Assembly (NCBI GenBank): GCA_019239775.1
Contig: JAFAZN010000370.1
Span: 1-35,109 of the forward strand
DNA: 35,109 bases
Origin: Chloroflexota bacterium
Lineage (GTDB): Bacteria; Chloroflexota; UBA6077; CF-72
Direction: 5' to 3'
Under the pieces are notes generated by a model, which was not told where the DNA came from, did not search any database, and saw only the letters and a program-made list of their open reading frames with translations. The first letter of the stretch is position 1. Each line of letters begins with the position of its first letter. The translations under genes were made by a program, and so were the position numbers. Below are positions 1 to 7,691 of this stretch, piece after piece.

Positions 1-559
1 CGCCGCCTTCCCACTTCAGCCGCGAGTACGCGCCCCGCCCATGGATCTCGAAGATGACTTCCTTGATGCCGCCCAGGTCGGTCTCGCTGGTGTTCAGGAC
101 TTCAACTTTCCAGTTTTTGAGCTCGGCGTATTTCATGTACATGCGCATCAAGTCAGCCGCCCAGAGATTGGCTTCCTGTCCACCTTCGGCGCCGCGAATT
201 TCGAGGATGACGTCGCGCTGGTCGTTCGGATCGCGTGGTCGCAGAAACTCCTGCAAGCTCTCGACCACCTGATTCAGCTCGGGCCCGACCGACGCAATCT
301 CCTCCTCAGCCAAAGCGCGCATGTCCTCGTCCACGCCATCGCGAAGCAGGTCTTCGGCCTCATCCAACCTGGTTGCGAGCTCGGCGTAGTGCACGTACTT
401 TTCGACCACGTCCGCCAGGTCTGAGTGCTCACGACTGAGATCCGCGGCTCGACGGGCGTCGGTGAAGGTTGCGGGATCGGACAGCTCGCCCGCCAGCTCC
501 TCAGAGCGCACGCGCGCTTCTTCGAGGCGCTTCAGGGCCGCCTCACTCAGGCGCGGCAT
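1..559 (-). CDS. prfA: Peptide chain release factor 1 (5' part, runs off window)
   Basis: Release factor 1 recognises UAA and UAG stop codons and triggers peptide release on the ribosome. Reading the minus strand from an ATG at 559 gives about 186 residues with an N-terminal helical domain rich in Glu and Arg. This is followed by RF1-type signatures: a VILEIRGAEGGQEANLWAAD stretch, then DLMRMYMKYAE, then KEVIFEIHGRGAYSRLK. RF2 would instead show the histidine-containing version of the first motif, so RF1 is the better call. The codon-recognition PxT loop and the catalytic GGQ loop of domain 3 lie beyond the window edge and cannot be checked. The start overlaps the 3' end of hisS by 17 bp, suggesting translational coupling in a hisS-prfA operon. 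The gene is cut by the window edge, not visibly broken. Confidence 0.93.
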   Translation of the reverse strand, partial: MPRLSEAALKRLEEARVRSEELAGELSDPATFTDARRAADLSREHSDLADVVEKYVHYAELATRLDEAEDLLRDGVDEDMRALAEEEIASVGPELNQVVESLQEFLRPRDPNDQRDVILEIRGAEGGQEANLWAADLMRMYMKYAELKNWKVEVLNTSETDLGGIKEVIFEIHGRGAYSRLKWEGG

Positions 560-1811
560 TGCCCTGCCTCAACGTCTGTACCAACTCGTCGCGTCGCACC
601 TCGCGCTGCTCGCCACTGCCCATCTCTTTCACGAACACCGTATCAGCGGCCAGCCCATCCTCCCCGACGACGATCGTGTACTGGGCGCCGGCCCGATCTG
701 CCGCGGCAAGCTGCTTTCTCAACGCTCGATCGCTGAATGTCAGATCCGCCGAGATGCCTTCGGCGCGAAGTGCCTCTGCCACGTCGAACGCGAGCCGTTT
801 GGCCTCGAGGTTGCGATACACCACAAAGGCGCGCAGCGTACCGACCGGGGGAACCAGCACCTGCTGGTCCTTCAACTCCAGGATGATGCGCTCGACACCT
901 GTCGCAAAGCCCACACCGGGAGTGGGTCGGCCGCCAAGCTGCTCGGCCAGGCCGTCGTAACGCCCCCCACCGCCCAGTGCGCTCTGGGAGCCAACCAGGG
1001 GCGGATGGACCTCCCAAACGGAGCGGGTGTAGTAGTCCAGGCCGCGCACCAACCGCGAGTCGATACTGAACGGGATGCCCGCACTTTCGACGTAGCCCAG
1101 CCACGCCTCGAAGTGACCACGGCATTCATCACACAAGTGGTCCGCGCTCTTCGGGGCCCCCTCCAGGACTGCCTGGCACTCGCGCCGTTTTTCGTCCAAT
1201 AGCCGCAGCGGGTTGGTTTCGAGTCTGCGCTGGCACTCCTCACAGAGGCCGTCGATGTGCTCGCGAAAGTATTCGGCAAGCGTGGCGATGTACGCGGGTC
1301 GACACTTCTGGTCGCCAATGCTGTTGACTTGCAAACTCAGGTTCCGCAGACCCAGCGCGGCGTACAGGCGCCACTGCAGCGCGACCAGCTCGGCATCGAT
1401 CGACGGGTCCGGCTCGCCAATCGCCTCGAAATCGATCTGGCGAAATTCTCGGAAGCGGCCCTTCTGCGGCTTGTCATAACGAAACGTCGACAGCAGCATG
1501 TACAGCTTGACAGGTTGTGGCCGACTGGCCATGCCCCGCTGCAGATAGGCGCGGACGATGCCCGCGGTCGCCTCGGGCCGCAGGGTCATGCTGTCGCCGC
1601 CCTTATCTAAGAAGGTGTACATCTCCTTTTCGACGATGTCGGTCGTGGCGCCGACTCCGCGCGCGAAGACGCCAGTTTCCTCGAACGTGGGCGTCCGAAT
1701 CTCCCCGTAGTTCGCCAGTCGCGCCTGGCGGCGCATCTCAGCCTCGACGAATGCCCAGTAGGGCTCGTCCTCGGGCAGGATGTCCTGGGTTCCCTTCGGC
1801 GCTTGGTACAC
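543..1811 (-). CDS. hisS: Histidyl-tRNA synthetase
   Basis: Class II aminoacyl-tRNA synthetase that charges tRNA-His with histidine in the cytoplasm. From the chosen GTG at 1811 the protein is 422 aa, the usual HisRS length. It begins with the family's APKGTQDILP segment. Motif 2 is visible as TFRYDKPQKGRFREF, the histidine-specific loop as VRGLDYYTRSVWEV, and a GGGGRYDGL segment precedes motif 3 (GVGFATGVERIIL). A C-terminal anticodon-binding domain follows (AFVVYRNLEAKRLAFDVAEALR onward). The frame stays open upstream to 2267, but that extension is antisense to the GNAT gene and has no HisRS character, so it is not coding. No strong Shine-Dalgarno is seen before the GTG, so the exact start is less certain than the gene. 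Confidence 0.96.
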   Translation of the reverse strand: MYQAPKGTQDILPEDEPYWAFVEAEMRRQARLANYGEIRTPTFEETGVFARGVGATTDIVEKEMYTFLDKGGDSMTLRPEATAGIVRAYLQRGMASRPQPVKLYMLLSTFRYDKPQKGRFREFRQIDFEAIGEPDPSIDAELVALQWRLYAALGLRNLSLQVNSIGDQKCRPAYIATLAEYFREHIDGLCEECQRRLETNPLRLLDEKRRECQAVLEGAPKSADHLCDECRGHFEAWLGYVESAGIPFSIDSRLVRGLDYYTRSVWEVHPPLVGSQSALGGGGRYDGLAEQLGGRPTPGVGFATGVERIILELKDQQVLVPPVGTLRAFVVYRNLEAKRLAFDVAEALRAEGISADLTFSDRALRKQLAAADRAGAQYTIVVGEDGLAADTVFVKEMGSGEQREVRRDELVQTLRQGNAAPE

Positions 1812-2003
1812 GACCCTGGAATGATAGGCGAGGGCCGCCTTCGCGCTTCTACCCTGTGGTACATGCTGCTCGCCACTGCCTTGCAGTTGCGCCCTCGCGC
1901 AGTGAAAATCGTGGCCGGCGACGCTAGCCGCCGTAAGATCGTTGAAATCGACCTGCCGGCAGTTGACGTGCTTCGCACACGTCTTGCCACTGAGTAACAA
2001 GTA
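1812..2003. other. Divergent intergenic region hisS / GNAT
   Basis: This 192-bp gap separates the divergent hisS and acetyltransferase genes and must hold both promoters. I see no convincing -35/-10 pair. A short open frame on plus (1803-1997) has no recognisable features. The hisS leader side contains a weak T-box-like word (AGGGTAGAAGCGCG on minus), but it lacks the essential UGGN bulge, so no riboswitch is called. Confidence 0.4.
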
Positions 2004-2627
2004 ATGGCGATAGCTGATCGGAACACCGTAGCCACGGGTGCGCGCACGCGCGTTCGGCCCTTTACCCGGGCGGACGTGGATTCGTGGCAAGCCTGGCCCG
2101 ACTACGCCGAGCAACTCCTGGTTGGTACCAGTCCGCGGCGCATGTCGCCCGATCAGCGCTCGCGCTGGTTCGACGACATCGTTCAACGCCAGCGCCAGAT
2201 CCCCTTCGCGGTGGAGGACGAGACCGGCGAGATGATTGGCCGCATCTTCTTGCGCCACGTCCGCCATGAGGAGCGCTCCGCGGTGCTGGGCATCGACCTG
2301 CGCCCCGAGTCGTTAGGCCAGGGCTATGGCACCGACGCCCTCGGCGCATTTCTGCACCATTTTTTCGAGAACATGGGCTTCGAGCGCATGCTCCTCAGCG
2401 TTGCTGCCCACAACACCCGGGCACGCCGCTGCTATGAAAACCTGGGGTTCCACACCAACGGCACCCACTGGGATGCCCACATTGGGCCTGACGTCACAGG
2501 TGACGCGCAGTTTGCCTTCGTGCGCCACCTCTTCCGCCGCGGGCCGCTCGGACTCGAGAGCCTGTTCTATGACATGCGCCTTGACCGCAAGGCCTGGCGC
2601 AAGCGCCAGAGCGACACCACGCCCTAG
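2004..2627 (+). CDS. GNAT-family N-acetyltransferase (RimJ/RimL-like)
   Basis: Predicted acetyl-CoA-dependent N-acetyltransferase of 207 aa. The GNAT fold is supported by an RVRPFTRADVDSWQAW start, a PFAVEDETGEMIGRIFLR strand pair, the acetyl-CoA pyrophosphate loop SLGQGYGTDALGAFLHHFF (about residues 105-125), and a C-terminal SVAAHNTRARRCYENLGF motif, all typical of the RimJ/RimL subgroup. The acceptor substrate cannot be read from sequence: ribosomal protein N-termini, other proteins or small molecules are all possible. It is the only plus-strand gene in this part of the window, divergent from hisS and convergent with the dcw operon. The ATG at 2004 is the first good start, with a weak ribosome-binding site. 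Confidence 0.85.
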   Translation: MAIADRNTVATGARTRVRPFTRADVDSWQAWPDYAEQLLVGTSPRRMSPDQRSRWFDDIVQRQRQIPFAVEDETGEMIGRIFLRHVRHEERSAVLGIDLRPESLGQGYGTDALGAFLHHFFENMGFERMLLSVAAHNTRARRCYENLGFHTNGTHWDAHIGPDVTGDAQFAFVRHLFRRGPLGLESLFYDMRLDRKAWRKRQSDTTP

Positions 2628-2659
2628 ACACACCCCGGAAGCCGGCGATCCCCTGGCGG

Positions 2660-2950
2660 CGGTGAACCCACGCAGGTGTAACCCCCGGAAGTCATAACCC
2701 ACGGACGTGTGAACCCTCGAGGTGATGAACCCGCGGAAGTCATAACCCACGGACGTGTGAACCCTCGAGGTGATGAACCCCATGGAGGTGATAACCCACG
2801 CACGTGTGAACCCTCGAGATGATGAACCTTCGGAGGTGATAACCCACGGACGTGTGAACCCTCGAGATGATGAACCTTCGGTGGTGATAACCCACGGACG
2901 TGTGAACCCTTGAGGTGATGAACCCTCGGAGGTAGCAAACCCTCGGGTGT
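2660..2950. repeat. 48-bp-period mosaic tandem repeat built from 16-bp words
   Basis: About five and a half copies of a 48-bp unit fill the gap between two convergent genes. The marker GGAA/GGAG/GGTG word recurs at about 2687, 2735, 2784, 2832, 2880 and 2928, giving steps of 48, 49, 48, 48 and 48. Each unit consists of three related 16-bp words with an AACCC (GGGTT on minus) core, for example GTGATAACCCACGGAC, GTGTGAACCCTCGAG and GTGATGAACCCTCGGAG. Copies differ by a few substitutions and the outermost copies are the most diverged. A minus-strand frame reads through part of the array as a 16-residue peptide repeat, but the 49-bp step shifts the frame and there is no supported start, so the array is treated as non-coding. 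Confidence 0.93.
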
Positions 2951-2953
2951 GCG

Positions 2954-3199
2954 CTAGACCCTGAGGTTCGAAAGAATCACCTGGATGACGAGCATCGCCG
3001 CGATCGGCGAGAGGTCGAACATGCCTATCCGCGGGATTACCCGCCGGAACGGGGCCAGTACGGGTTCGGTGACCTCGAAGATGATCCGAATGATCGGATT
3101 GGAAGGGTCAACAGGAAACCAGGTGAGCACCACGCGCACGAGGATGGCTACCAGGAGAATCTGTAACAGGATGGCCAGAAAGTTGATCAGATAGAACAT
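2954..3199 (-). CDS. yggT: YggT family membrane protein
   Basis: Small integral membrane protein of 81 aa, matching the single-copy YggT domain. Two hydrophobic segments are visible: about residues 3-27, and residues 63-80 (DLSPIAAMLVIQVIL). Between them lies the family signature LTWFPVDPSNPIIRIIFEVTEPVLAPFRRVIPRIG, centred on residues 25-60. Its biochemical role is not established; its place beside yggS and division genes is conserved in many bacteria and suggests a membrane or cell-division link. It lies 11 bp after yggS and is the last gene of the dcw operon. A GAGGTAA element near the yggS stop could serve as ribosome-binding site. sepF or divIVA, often found near here in Gram-positive clusters, is not present. 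Confidence 0.92.
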   Translation of the reverse strand: MFYLINFLAILLQILLVAILVRVVLTWFPVDPSNPIIRIIFEVTEPVLAPFRRVIPRIGMFDLSPIAAMLVIQVILSNLRV

Positions 3200-3210
3200 T
3201 GTGTTTGCGG

Positions 3211-3921
3211 TTACCTCAGGTTCCGTGGACCGAACAGAGCGGTGCCAATACGAACCTCGGTTGAGCCTTCTGAAATGGCCTCCCGGTAATCGTCGCTCAT
3301 GCCCATGGACAGTACGCGGAAGTGTACCGCCGGGAACGTGGCGGACAAGATTTCTTTTTGCTTGCGTACTTGTGTAAACGCATCACGTGAATTGCCGCCC
3401 AGAGGTGCGACCGTCATCAACCCGAGAACACGTATGCGCGGCACCTCGAGGATCGCACCAACGACGTCGATCAAGCCCGAAACTCGGACGCCAGGACGTG
3501 ATGCGTCATCGCCGACGTACACCTCCACGAGGATGGGAAGCTCCTCGCCCATAGGTACTCGTCGCGCGAGAGCCTGGGCCAACTTCAGACTGTCCACAGA
3601 GTCGATGCGGTCGAACAGTTCGACGGCAGCTCCTGCCTTGTTGGTCTGAAGATGGCCGACCATGTGAAAAACTGGGGGCTCAACCCCCTCGAGGAGCTCA
3701 CGTACGCGGGGAAACTTTTCGTCGGCTTCCTGAACGCGGTTCTCGCCGAGATGGCGCAGGCCTGCGCGGACGGCATCGGCCAGCGTCTCGGCAGGTTGTG
3801 TCTTCGAGACGCCAACCAGAGTGATCTCGTCCGGCTTGCGTCCGGCCCGCACGGCCGCCTCGGCGATCTCATCGGTTACTCGCATGAGGTTGCTGGCGAG
3901 ATCGACGGGAACGTTCAGCAT
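3211..3921 (-). CDS. yggS: YggS/PROSC family PLP-binding protein
   Basis: Pyridoxal 5'-phosphate-binding homeostasis protein, a single-domain TIM barrel that handles PLP and influences amino-acid balance, without a known catalytic reaction. The start MLNVPVDLASNL at 3921 gives 236 aa, the normal size. Visible motifs are LVGVSKTQP with the PLP lysine, LGENRVQEADEK, HMVGHLQTNKA, VLGLMTVAP, and the C-terminal LSMGMSDDYREAISEGSTEVRIGTALFG phosphate-binding region. The start overlaps the pgeF stop by 7 bp. An open frame upstream to 4080 lies inside pgeF and is not used. The gene sits in the common pgeF-yggS-yggT order downstream of ftsZ. Confidence 0.95.
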   Translation of the reverse strand: MLNVPVDLASNLMRVTDEIAEAAVRAGRKPDEITLVGVSKTQPAETLADAVRAGLRHLGENRVQEADEKFPRVRELLEGVEPPVFHMVGHLQTNKAGAAVELFDRIDSVDSLKLAQALARRVPMGEELPILVEVYVGDDASRPGVRVSGLIDVVGAILEVPRIRVLGLMTVAPLGGNSRDAFTQVRKQKEILSATFPAVHFRVLSMGMSDDYREAISEGSTEVRIGTALFGPRNLR

Positions 3922-4658
3922 TGGAGCCGGATGACCGCGGCGAATCGGCCGGCTGGTTGCCCGCCGTTGGCACGATGCGAGAAGAACGTGTCTGCATTGC
4001 ACTGGGTGCAAATGCCCGCGACCTCGATCTGGTCTGCGGGCACGCCTGCGTCTATGAGGGCGAGTCGGTTGGCCTCCCAAAGGTCGAGGCGCCCCTCCGC
4101 AAAAAGCTGTGGCCGATCGGCGAATGCCGTGCGCACATCCTCGCCGACGGTGTAGCAGCAGGGTCCGATCGCGGGACCGATACCGGCGACGAGGTCGCCC
4201 GGGTTGGAGCCGAATTCGTCACGCATGGCCACCACGGCTGCTTCCGCTGCACGCACCGCGCTGCCGCGCCAGCCCGCATGTACCACGCCGATGGCTTTCT
4301 GCACGGGGTCAGCCAACAGCACGGGTGTGCAGTCCGCGTAGCGCAGCATCAACGTCTTCGCGCGCGAACGCGTGATCAGCACGTCGCACTTCGGCCGCCC
4401 GTCGGACTCGTCGGTGACGACCGTGACCTCGCGACCGTGTACCTGGCACGCGCCGAACAAGTCCTTGCGCCGGCCGCCGACCGAAGTAGCCACCCGATGC
4501 AGGTTCTCATCTACGTTCTCAGCGACATCACCCACTGAGTACGACACATTCAGCGACTCACAACGTCCTTCACTGACACCGCCCACGCGAGTGCTGACGC
4601 CGTGCACGACACCTGGAACCTGTGAGAGATGTTCGAAGCGAAACAGCGGCAGGCTCAC
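3915..4658 (-). CDS. pgeF: Peptidoglycan editing factor PgeF (multicopper polyphenol oxidase/laccase fold)
   Basis: PgeF homologues (YfiH, DUF152) remove wrong amino acids from UDP-MurNAc precursors, and some show purine nucleoside phosphorylase activity. The protein is 247 aa. The three metal ligands of the family are visible in order: His in CQVHGREV, Cys in RYADCTPVLLAD, and His in VVHAGWRGSAVRAAE. GIGPAIGPCCYTVG and CTQCNADTFFSHR follow, typical of the C-terminal half. The start is the GTG at 4658, whose last two bases overlap the TGA of the radical SAM gene (GTGA), so the two are probably coupled. An open frame further upstream lies inside the radical SAM gene. Its place in a cell-wall operon fits the editing role. 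Confidence 0.94.
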   Translation of the reverse strand: MSLPLFRFEHLSQVPGVVHGVSTRVGGVSEGRCESLNVSYSVGDVAENVDENLHRVATSVGGRRKDLFGACQVHGREVTVVTDESDGRPKCDVLITRSRAKTLMLRYADCTPVLLADPVQKAIGVVHAGWRGSAVRAAEAAVVAMRDEFGSNPGDLVAGIGPAIGPCCYTVGEDVRTAFADRPQLFAEGRLDLWEANRLALIDAGVPADQIEVAGICTQCNADTFFSHRANGGQPAGRFAAVIRLQC

Positions 4659-6448
4659 GCCGCCGAGCCCGCCAGGCGTGCTGCCTCCACCACGGCCGCG
4701 GCCTTCGGCGGCAGTTCCAGCATCGGAATCTCCTGGCCCCCGAGGCCTCGCGCACGACCGAACTCCTGCTTCAAGTACCACTCGGGCACGCCCGTGGAAA
4801 CCATCGCCCAGGGCATGATCCCGTTCGGGTCCATCGTCCCGAGATAGAACTCGGGATCCAGGCCCGCCCGCTGCATGTTGGCCTCGAATTGCTGTAGCCG
4901 CTGCGTTTCAAGCATGACTGGCGCCAATCGCCTGTCACCCCTGGCGAGGATGGCCTGCACGCGCTGTGCGGCAGGGGCTTCGAATCGCACGTCTATCCCC
5001 AACGGTCCCAACGTGCGTTGAACGGTCTTGATGCGCTCGGATGTCGTCGCCACATCCGCCATGGCTTCCCACTGGAACGCGGTCTGCGCCTTCGGCACGT
5101 GCGGCGAGAGGTTCACAGAGACGCGGGCGTAGCGGTTGTGCGCGCGGGTGCGCTGCAGGATCTCGCCAGAAAGCGCCGCCAGCTCACGTACATCCTCATC
5201 GGTTTCGCCCGGTAGTCCCACGATGAAGTACAGCTTGACGTTGGGGATGCCGCCTCGCCCGGCCAGCTCGGCGGCATGCACGATCTGCTCGTGCGTGAGG
5301 CGTTTGTTGATGACGTCGCGCATGCGCTGGCTGCCAGCCTCTGGCGCGAGCGTGATCGTCCGAGTCCCGCTCCGTACGAGTGCTTCGACCAGAAACGGGG
5401 TGATGCGATCGATCCTCAGCGAGGACAGCGATACGTTCGCGCCAGCTTCCAGCATCCTTTCGAGCAGCTGCTCAAGCTGCGGATGGTCTGATGTCGCTGC
5501 GGAAATCAGGCCAACACGTTTGCGGTACTGCAGGCCCTGCTTTACGCCTTCCATCAAGTGGTCCACGTTGCGGTGCCGCACCGGCAACGACGTGTAGCCA
5601 GCCAGACAGAAGCGGCAACCTCGGGCGCAACCGCGCGTCATCTCGACCAGGAACATGTCTCCCAATTCGATGTCAGGGGAAAGAACCGCGGACATGGTCT
5701 GGAACTCGTTCACGTTGCGCGCATTGAGCCGCTGCACTGGTAACGCCACGTCCTTGGCGACCACGCCCTCGATCCTGCCGTCAGGCGCGTGCGCCACCCG
5801 ATACTTCGCGGGAACGTACACCCCAGGGAGGCGCGACAAACGTTCGATCTGTTCCCACCTGTTACTGGTGCCGATGAAGACGTCCTGTAGGCCGTTCATT
5901 ACGGGCTCGACTTCGCCGACGATGACCGCATCCAACATGGGTGCCACCGGCTCCGGGTTGCCAGAGACCGCCGGACCACCAGCGATCACCACGGGATCGG
6001 TGTCGCATCGGTCCGCGGCCAGCGGTGCGATGCCCGCCCGCCGCAGCATGTCCCCGACGTTGAAGTAGTCCAGCTCGAACGACAGGCTGAACGCGACCAC
6101 GCCGAAGTCACTCAGCGGTCGCTGCGACTCCACCGAGAGCGGCTCTCCCGTTGCCAGGAGCCGCTGTTGGATCGAATAGCGGTCGTCGCCCGTCCAGTCA
6201 CCGCGGCCGGCCGACGTGCTGCCAATCAGCACAGGCTCGGCAAAAACGCGTTCGCACACAAAATCGCGCGCCGAGTTGAACTGGCTATACACGCTCTGGA
6301 AGCCCAGGTTGCACATACCCACGGCGTAGGAGTTCGGGTAGCACAGCGCGGTTGGCACCCGCCCGCCCCAGTCTTTGCGGACGGTGCCCTGCTCGCGCGC
6401 CAACCGCTTGCGCTGGACCTCGACGTCTTGTGTGCGAATGCGCCCCAT
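4655..6448 (-). CDS. Radical SAM protein with B12-binding-like N-terminus (TIGR03960-type)
   Basis: Radical S-adenosylmethionine enzyme of 597 aa. Residues 1-250 resemble a cobalamin-binding-like domain (PTALCYPNSYAVGMCNLG, VVIAGGPAVSGNPEPVAPMLDAVIVGE). The [4Fe-4S] cluster motif CARGCRFC (Cys274, Cys278, Cys281) starts the radical SAM barrel, which continues with SLSSLRID and TLAPEAGSQRMRDVINK. A C-terminal region of about 150 residues follows. Proteins of this layout are widespread but have no proven reaction. In other genomes the DUF2344 partner is sometimes fused or adjacent; it is not seen here. It starts 21 bp after ftsZ and overlaps pgeF, so it is transcribed with division genes. Function remains unassigned. 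Confidence 0.88.
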   Translation of the reverse strand: MGRIRTQDVEVQRKRLAREQGTVRKDWGGRVPTALCYPNSYAVGMCNLGFQSVYSQFNSARDFVCERVFAEPVLIGSTSAGRGDWTGDDRYSIQQRLLATGEPLSVESQRPLSDFGVVAFSLSFELDYFNVGDMLRRAGIAPLAADRCDTDPVVIAGGPAVSGNPEPVAPMLDAVIVGEVEPVMNGLQDVFIGTSNRWEQIERLSRLPGVYVPAKYRVAHAPDGRIEGVVAKDVALPVQRLNARNVNEFQTMSAVLSPDIELGDMFLVEMTRGCARGCRFCLAGYTSLPVRHRNVDHLMEGVKQGLQYRKRVGLISAATSDHPQLEQLLERMLEAGANVSLSSLRIDRITPFLVEALVRSGTRTITLAPEAGSQRMRDVINKRLTHEQIVHAAELAGRGGIPNVKLYFIVGLPGETDEDVRELAALSGEILQRTRAHNRYARVSVNLSPHVPKAQTAFQWEAMADVATTSERIKTVQRTLGPLGIDVRFEAPAAQRVQAILARGDRRLAPVMLETQRLQQFEANMQRAGLDPEFYLGTMDPNGIMPWAMVSTGVPEWYLKQEFGRARGLGGQEIPMLELPPKAAAVVEAARLAGSAA

Positions 6449-6469
6449 ACACCGCGAGAGTCTAACGGT

Positions 6470-7657
6470 TTATCGGCGACGACCTCGCAAGAACGGCGGG
6501 ATGTCCAGGTCGTCGTCCTGGTCGTTGAACACGGGCTCGGGCAACGTCGACCCGATCGTGCCAACACGGATCGGTCCTGTGTCGCGTTCCGGCGGCCGAT
6601 CACGATCGCGTTCCTCGACTACCGGTTGCGGCGGTGGCTCCTGCGGACGATCGTACGAAGGGCGGGCTAGCCGCGACCGAAAGGAAGATTGCCGTTGCGG
6701 CCGCTCGCTCACGTCGAACCCGGTGGCGATCACCGTGATCCGCACTTCGTTTTCAATCTGCGGATCGATCACCGCGCCGAAGATGATCGACGCCTCGGGA
6801 TCGGCCGCCGAAGCAATCACTTCAGCCGCGTCATTGATCTCGGAAAGCGCGAGATCGGCCCCGCCGGTGATGTTCAGCAGCACACCGCGGGCGCCGTCCA
6901 TGGAGATGTCCAGCAGCGGTGACGAGATCGCCATTCTAGCCGCGTCCTGCGCACGAGACTCGCCAGTACCGCGCCCGATGGCCATCAATGCGCCGCCCGA
7001 GTCGGACATGATCGACTTCACGTCCGCGAAATCGAGATTGATGAGGCCGGGCTCGGTGATGAGCTCGCTGATCCCCTGGATGCCCTGACGCAGGACGTCG
7101 TCGACCTCCATGAACGCTTGCTCGAGCGTGGTCTTGCGATCGATGACCTCGAGCAGCCGGTCGTTGGGAATCGTGATCAGCGTGTCAACCCGTTCGCGCA
7201 GTTGCACGATGCCTGCTTCGGCGTTCTTGGCGCGTTGGCGGCCTTCGAAGTTGAACGGCTTCGTCACCACGCCAACGGTCAGCGCGCCCAGGTCCTTCGA
7301 AATCTGCGCGATGATCGGCGCGGCGCCGGTCCCCGTGCCGCCGCCCATGCCAGCGGCGATGAAAACCATGTCGGCATCGCGCACCAGATCGGCAATCTGT
7401 TCGGCGCTCTCTTCGGCGGCTTTTTCACCCGTGTTCGGGTTGCCGCCCGCGCCCAGGCCGCGCGTCAGCTTCTCTCCGATGTGCAGACGTGTCGGCGCAT
7501 CACAGCGCGAGAGCGCTTGTGTATCAGTATTGATGGCGATGAACTCGACACCGCGCACGCCAGACTGAATCATTCGATTGACCGCGTTGCTGCCACCACC
7601 TCCGACGCCCAGGACGACGATACGAGCCGCGCCTTCGAGGTTGGTATATCCGTTCAT
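6470..7657 (-). CDS. ftsZ: Cell division protein FtsZ
   Basis: Tubulin-like GTPase that forms the cytokinetic Z ring. The protein is about 395 aa. It shows the nucleotide-binding [16 protein letters not shown], the tubulin signature [13 protein letters not shown], and the T7-loop segment [12 protein letters not shown] poorly conserved, Pro/Arg/Asp-rich linker follows (about residues 320-380). It ends in the conserved C-terminal peptide [14 protein letters not shown] that binds FtsA and other membrane tethers. The ATG at 7657 is chosen, but a GTG at 7666 has a better-spaced GGGGGA (7671-7676) and a TTG at 7669 is also in frame. It follows ftsA by 34 bp, one of the larger gaps in the operon. 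Confidence 0.97.
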   Translation of the reverse strand: MNGYTNLEGAARIVVLGVGGGGSNAVNRMIQSGVRGVEFIAINTDTQALSRCDAPTRLHIGEKLTRGLGAGGNPNTGEKAAEESAEQIADLVRDADMVFIAAGMGGGTGTGAAPIIAQISKDLGALTVGVVTKPFNFEGRQRAKNAEAGIVQLRERVDTLITIPNDRLLEVIDRKTTLEQAFMEVDDVLRQGIQGISELITEPGLINLDFADVKSIMSDSGGALMAIGRGTGESRAQDAARMAISSPLLDISMDGARGVLLNITGGADLALSEINDAAEVIASAADPEASIIFGAVIDPQIENEVRITVIATGFDVSERPQRQSSFRSRLARPSYDRPQEPPPQPVVEERDRDRPPERDTGPIRVGTIGSTLPEPVFNDQDDDLDIPPFLRGRRR

Positions 7658-7678
7658 GGTCAGCACCAATTCCCCCGC

Positions 7679-7684
7679 ATTCTA
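7679..7684 (-). promoter_or_regulatory. Possible -10 element of an internal ftsZ promoter
   Basis: TAGAAT on the minus strand lies between the ftsA stop and ftsZ, 12-22 bp before the candidate ftsZ starts. No good -35 is seen upstream. An extra promoter boosting ftsZ is common in dcw operons, but the evidence here is one hexamer. Confidence 0.3.
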
Positions 7685-7691
7685 GGGCACT

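Noticed and set aside
1812-2003. T-box riboswitch before hisS
   Set aside because: A word resembling the T-box (AGGGTAGAAGCGCG) is present on minus, but the UGGN bulge and a clear antiterminator/terminator pair are missing.
1812-2267. N-terminal extension of HisRS
   Set aside because: The extra frame is antisense to the GNAT gene, and HisRS homology begins at the GTG at 1811.
2624-2938. 104-aa minus-strand protein with 16-residue repeats
   Set aside because: It is the translation of the tandem DNA repeat; one 49-bp step changes the frame within the array and there is no supported start or domain.
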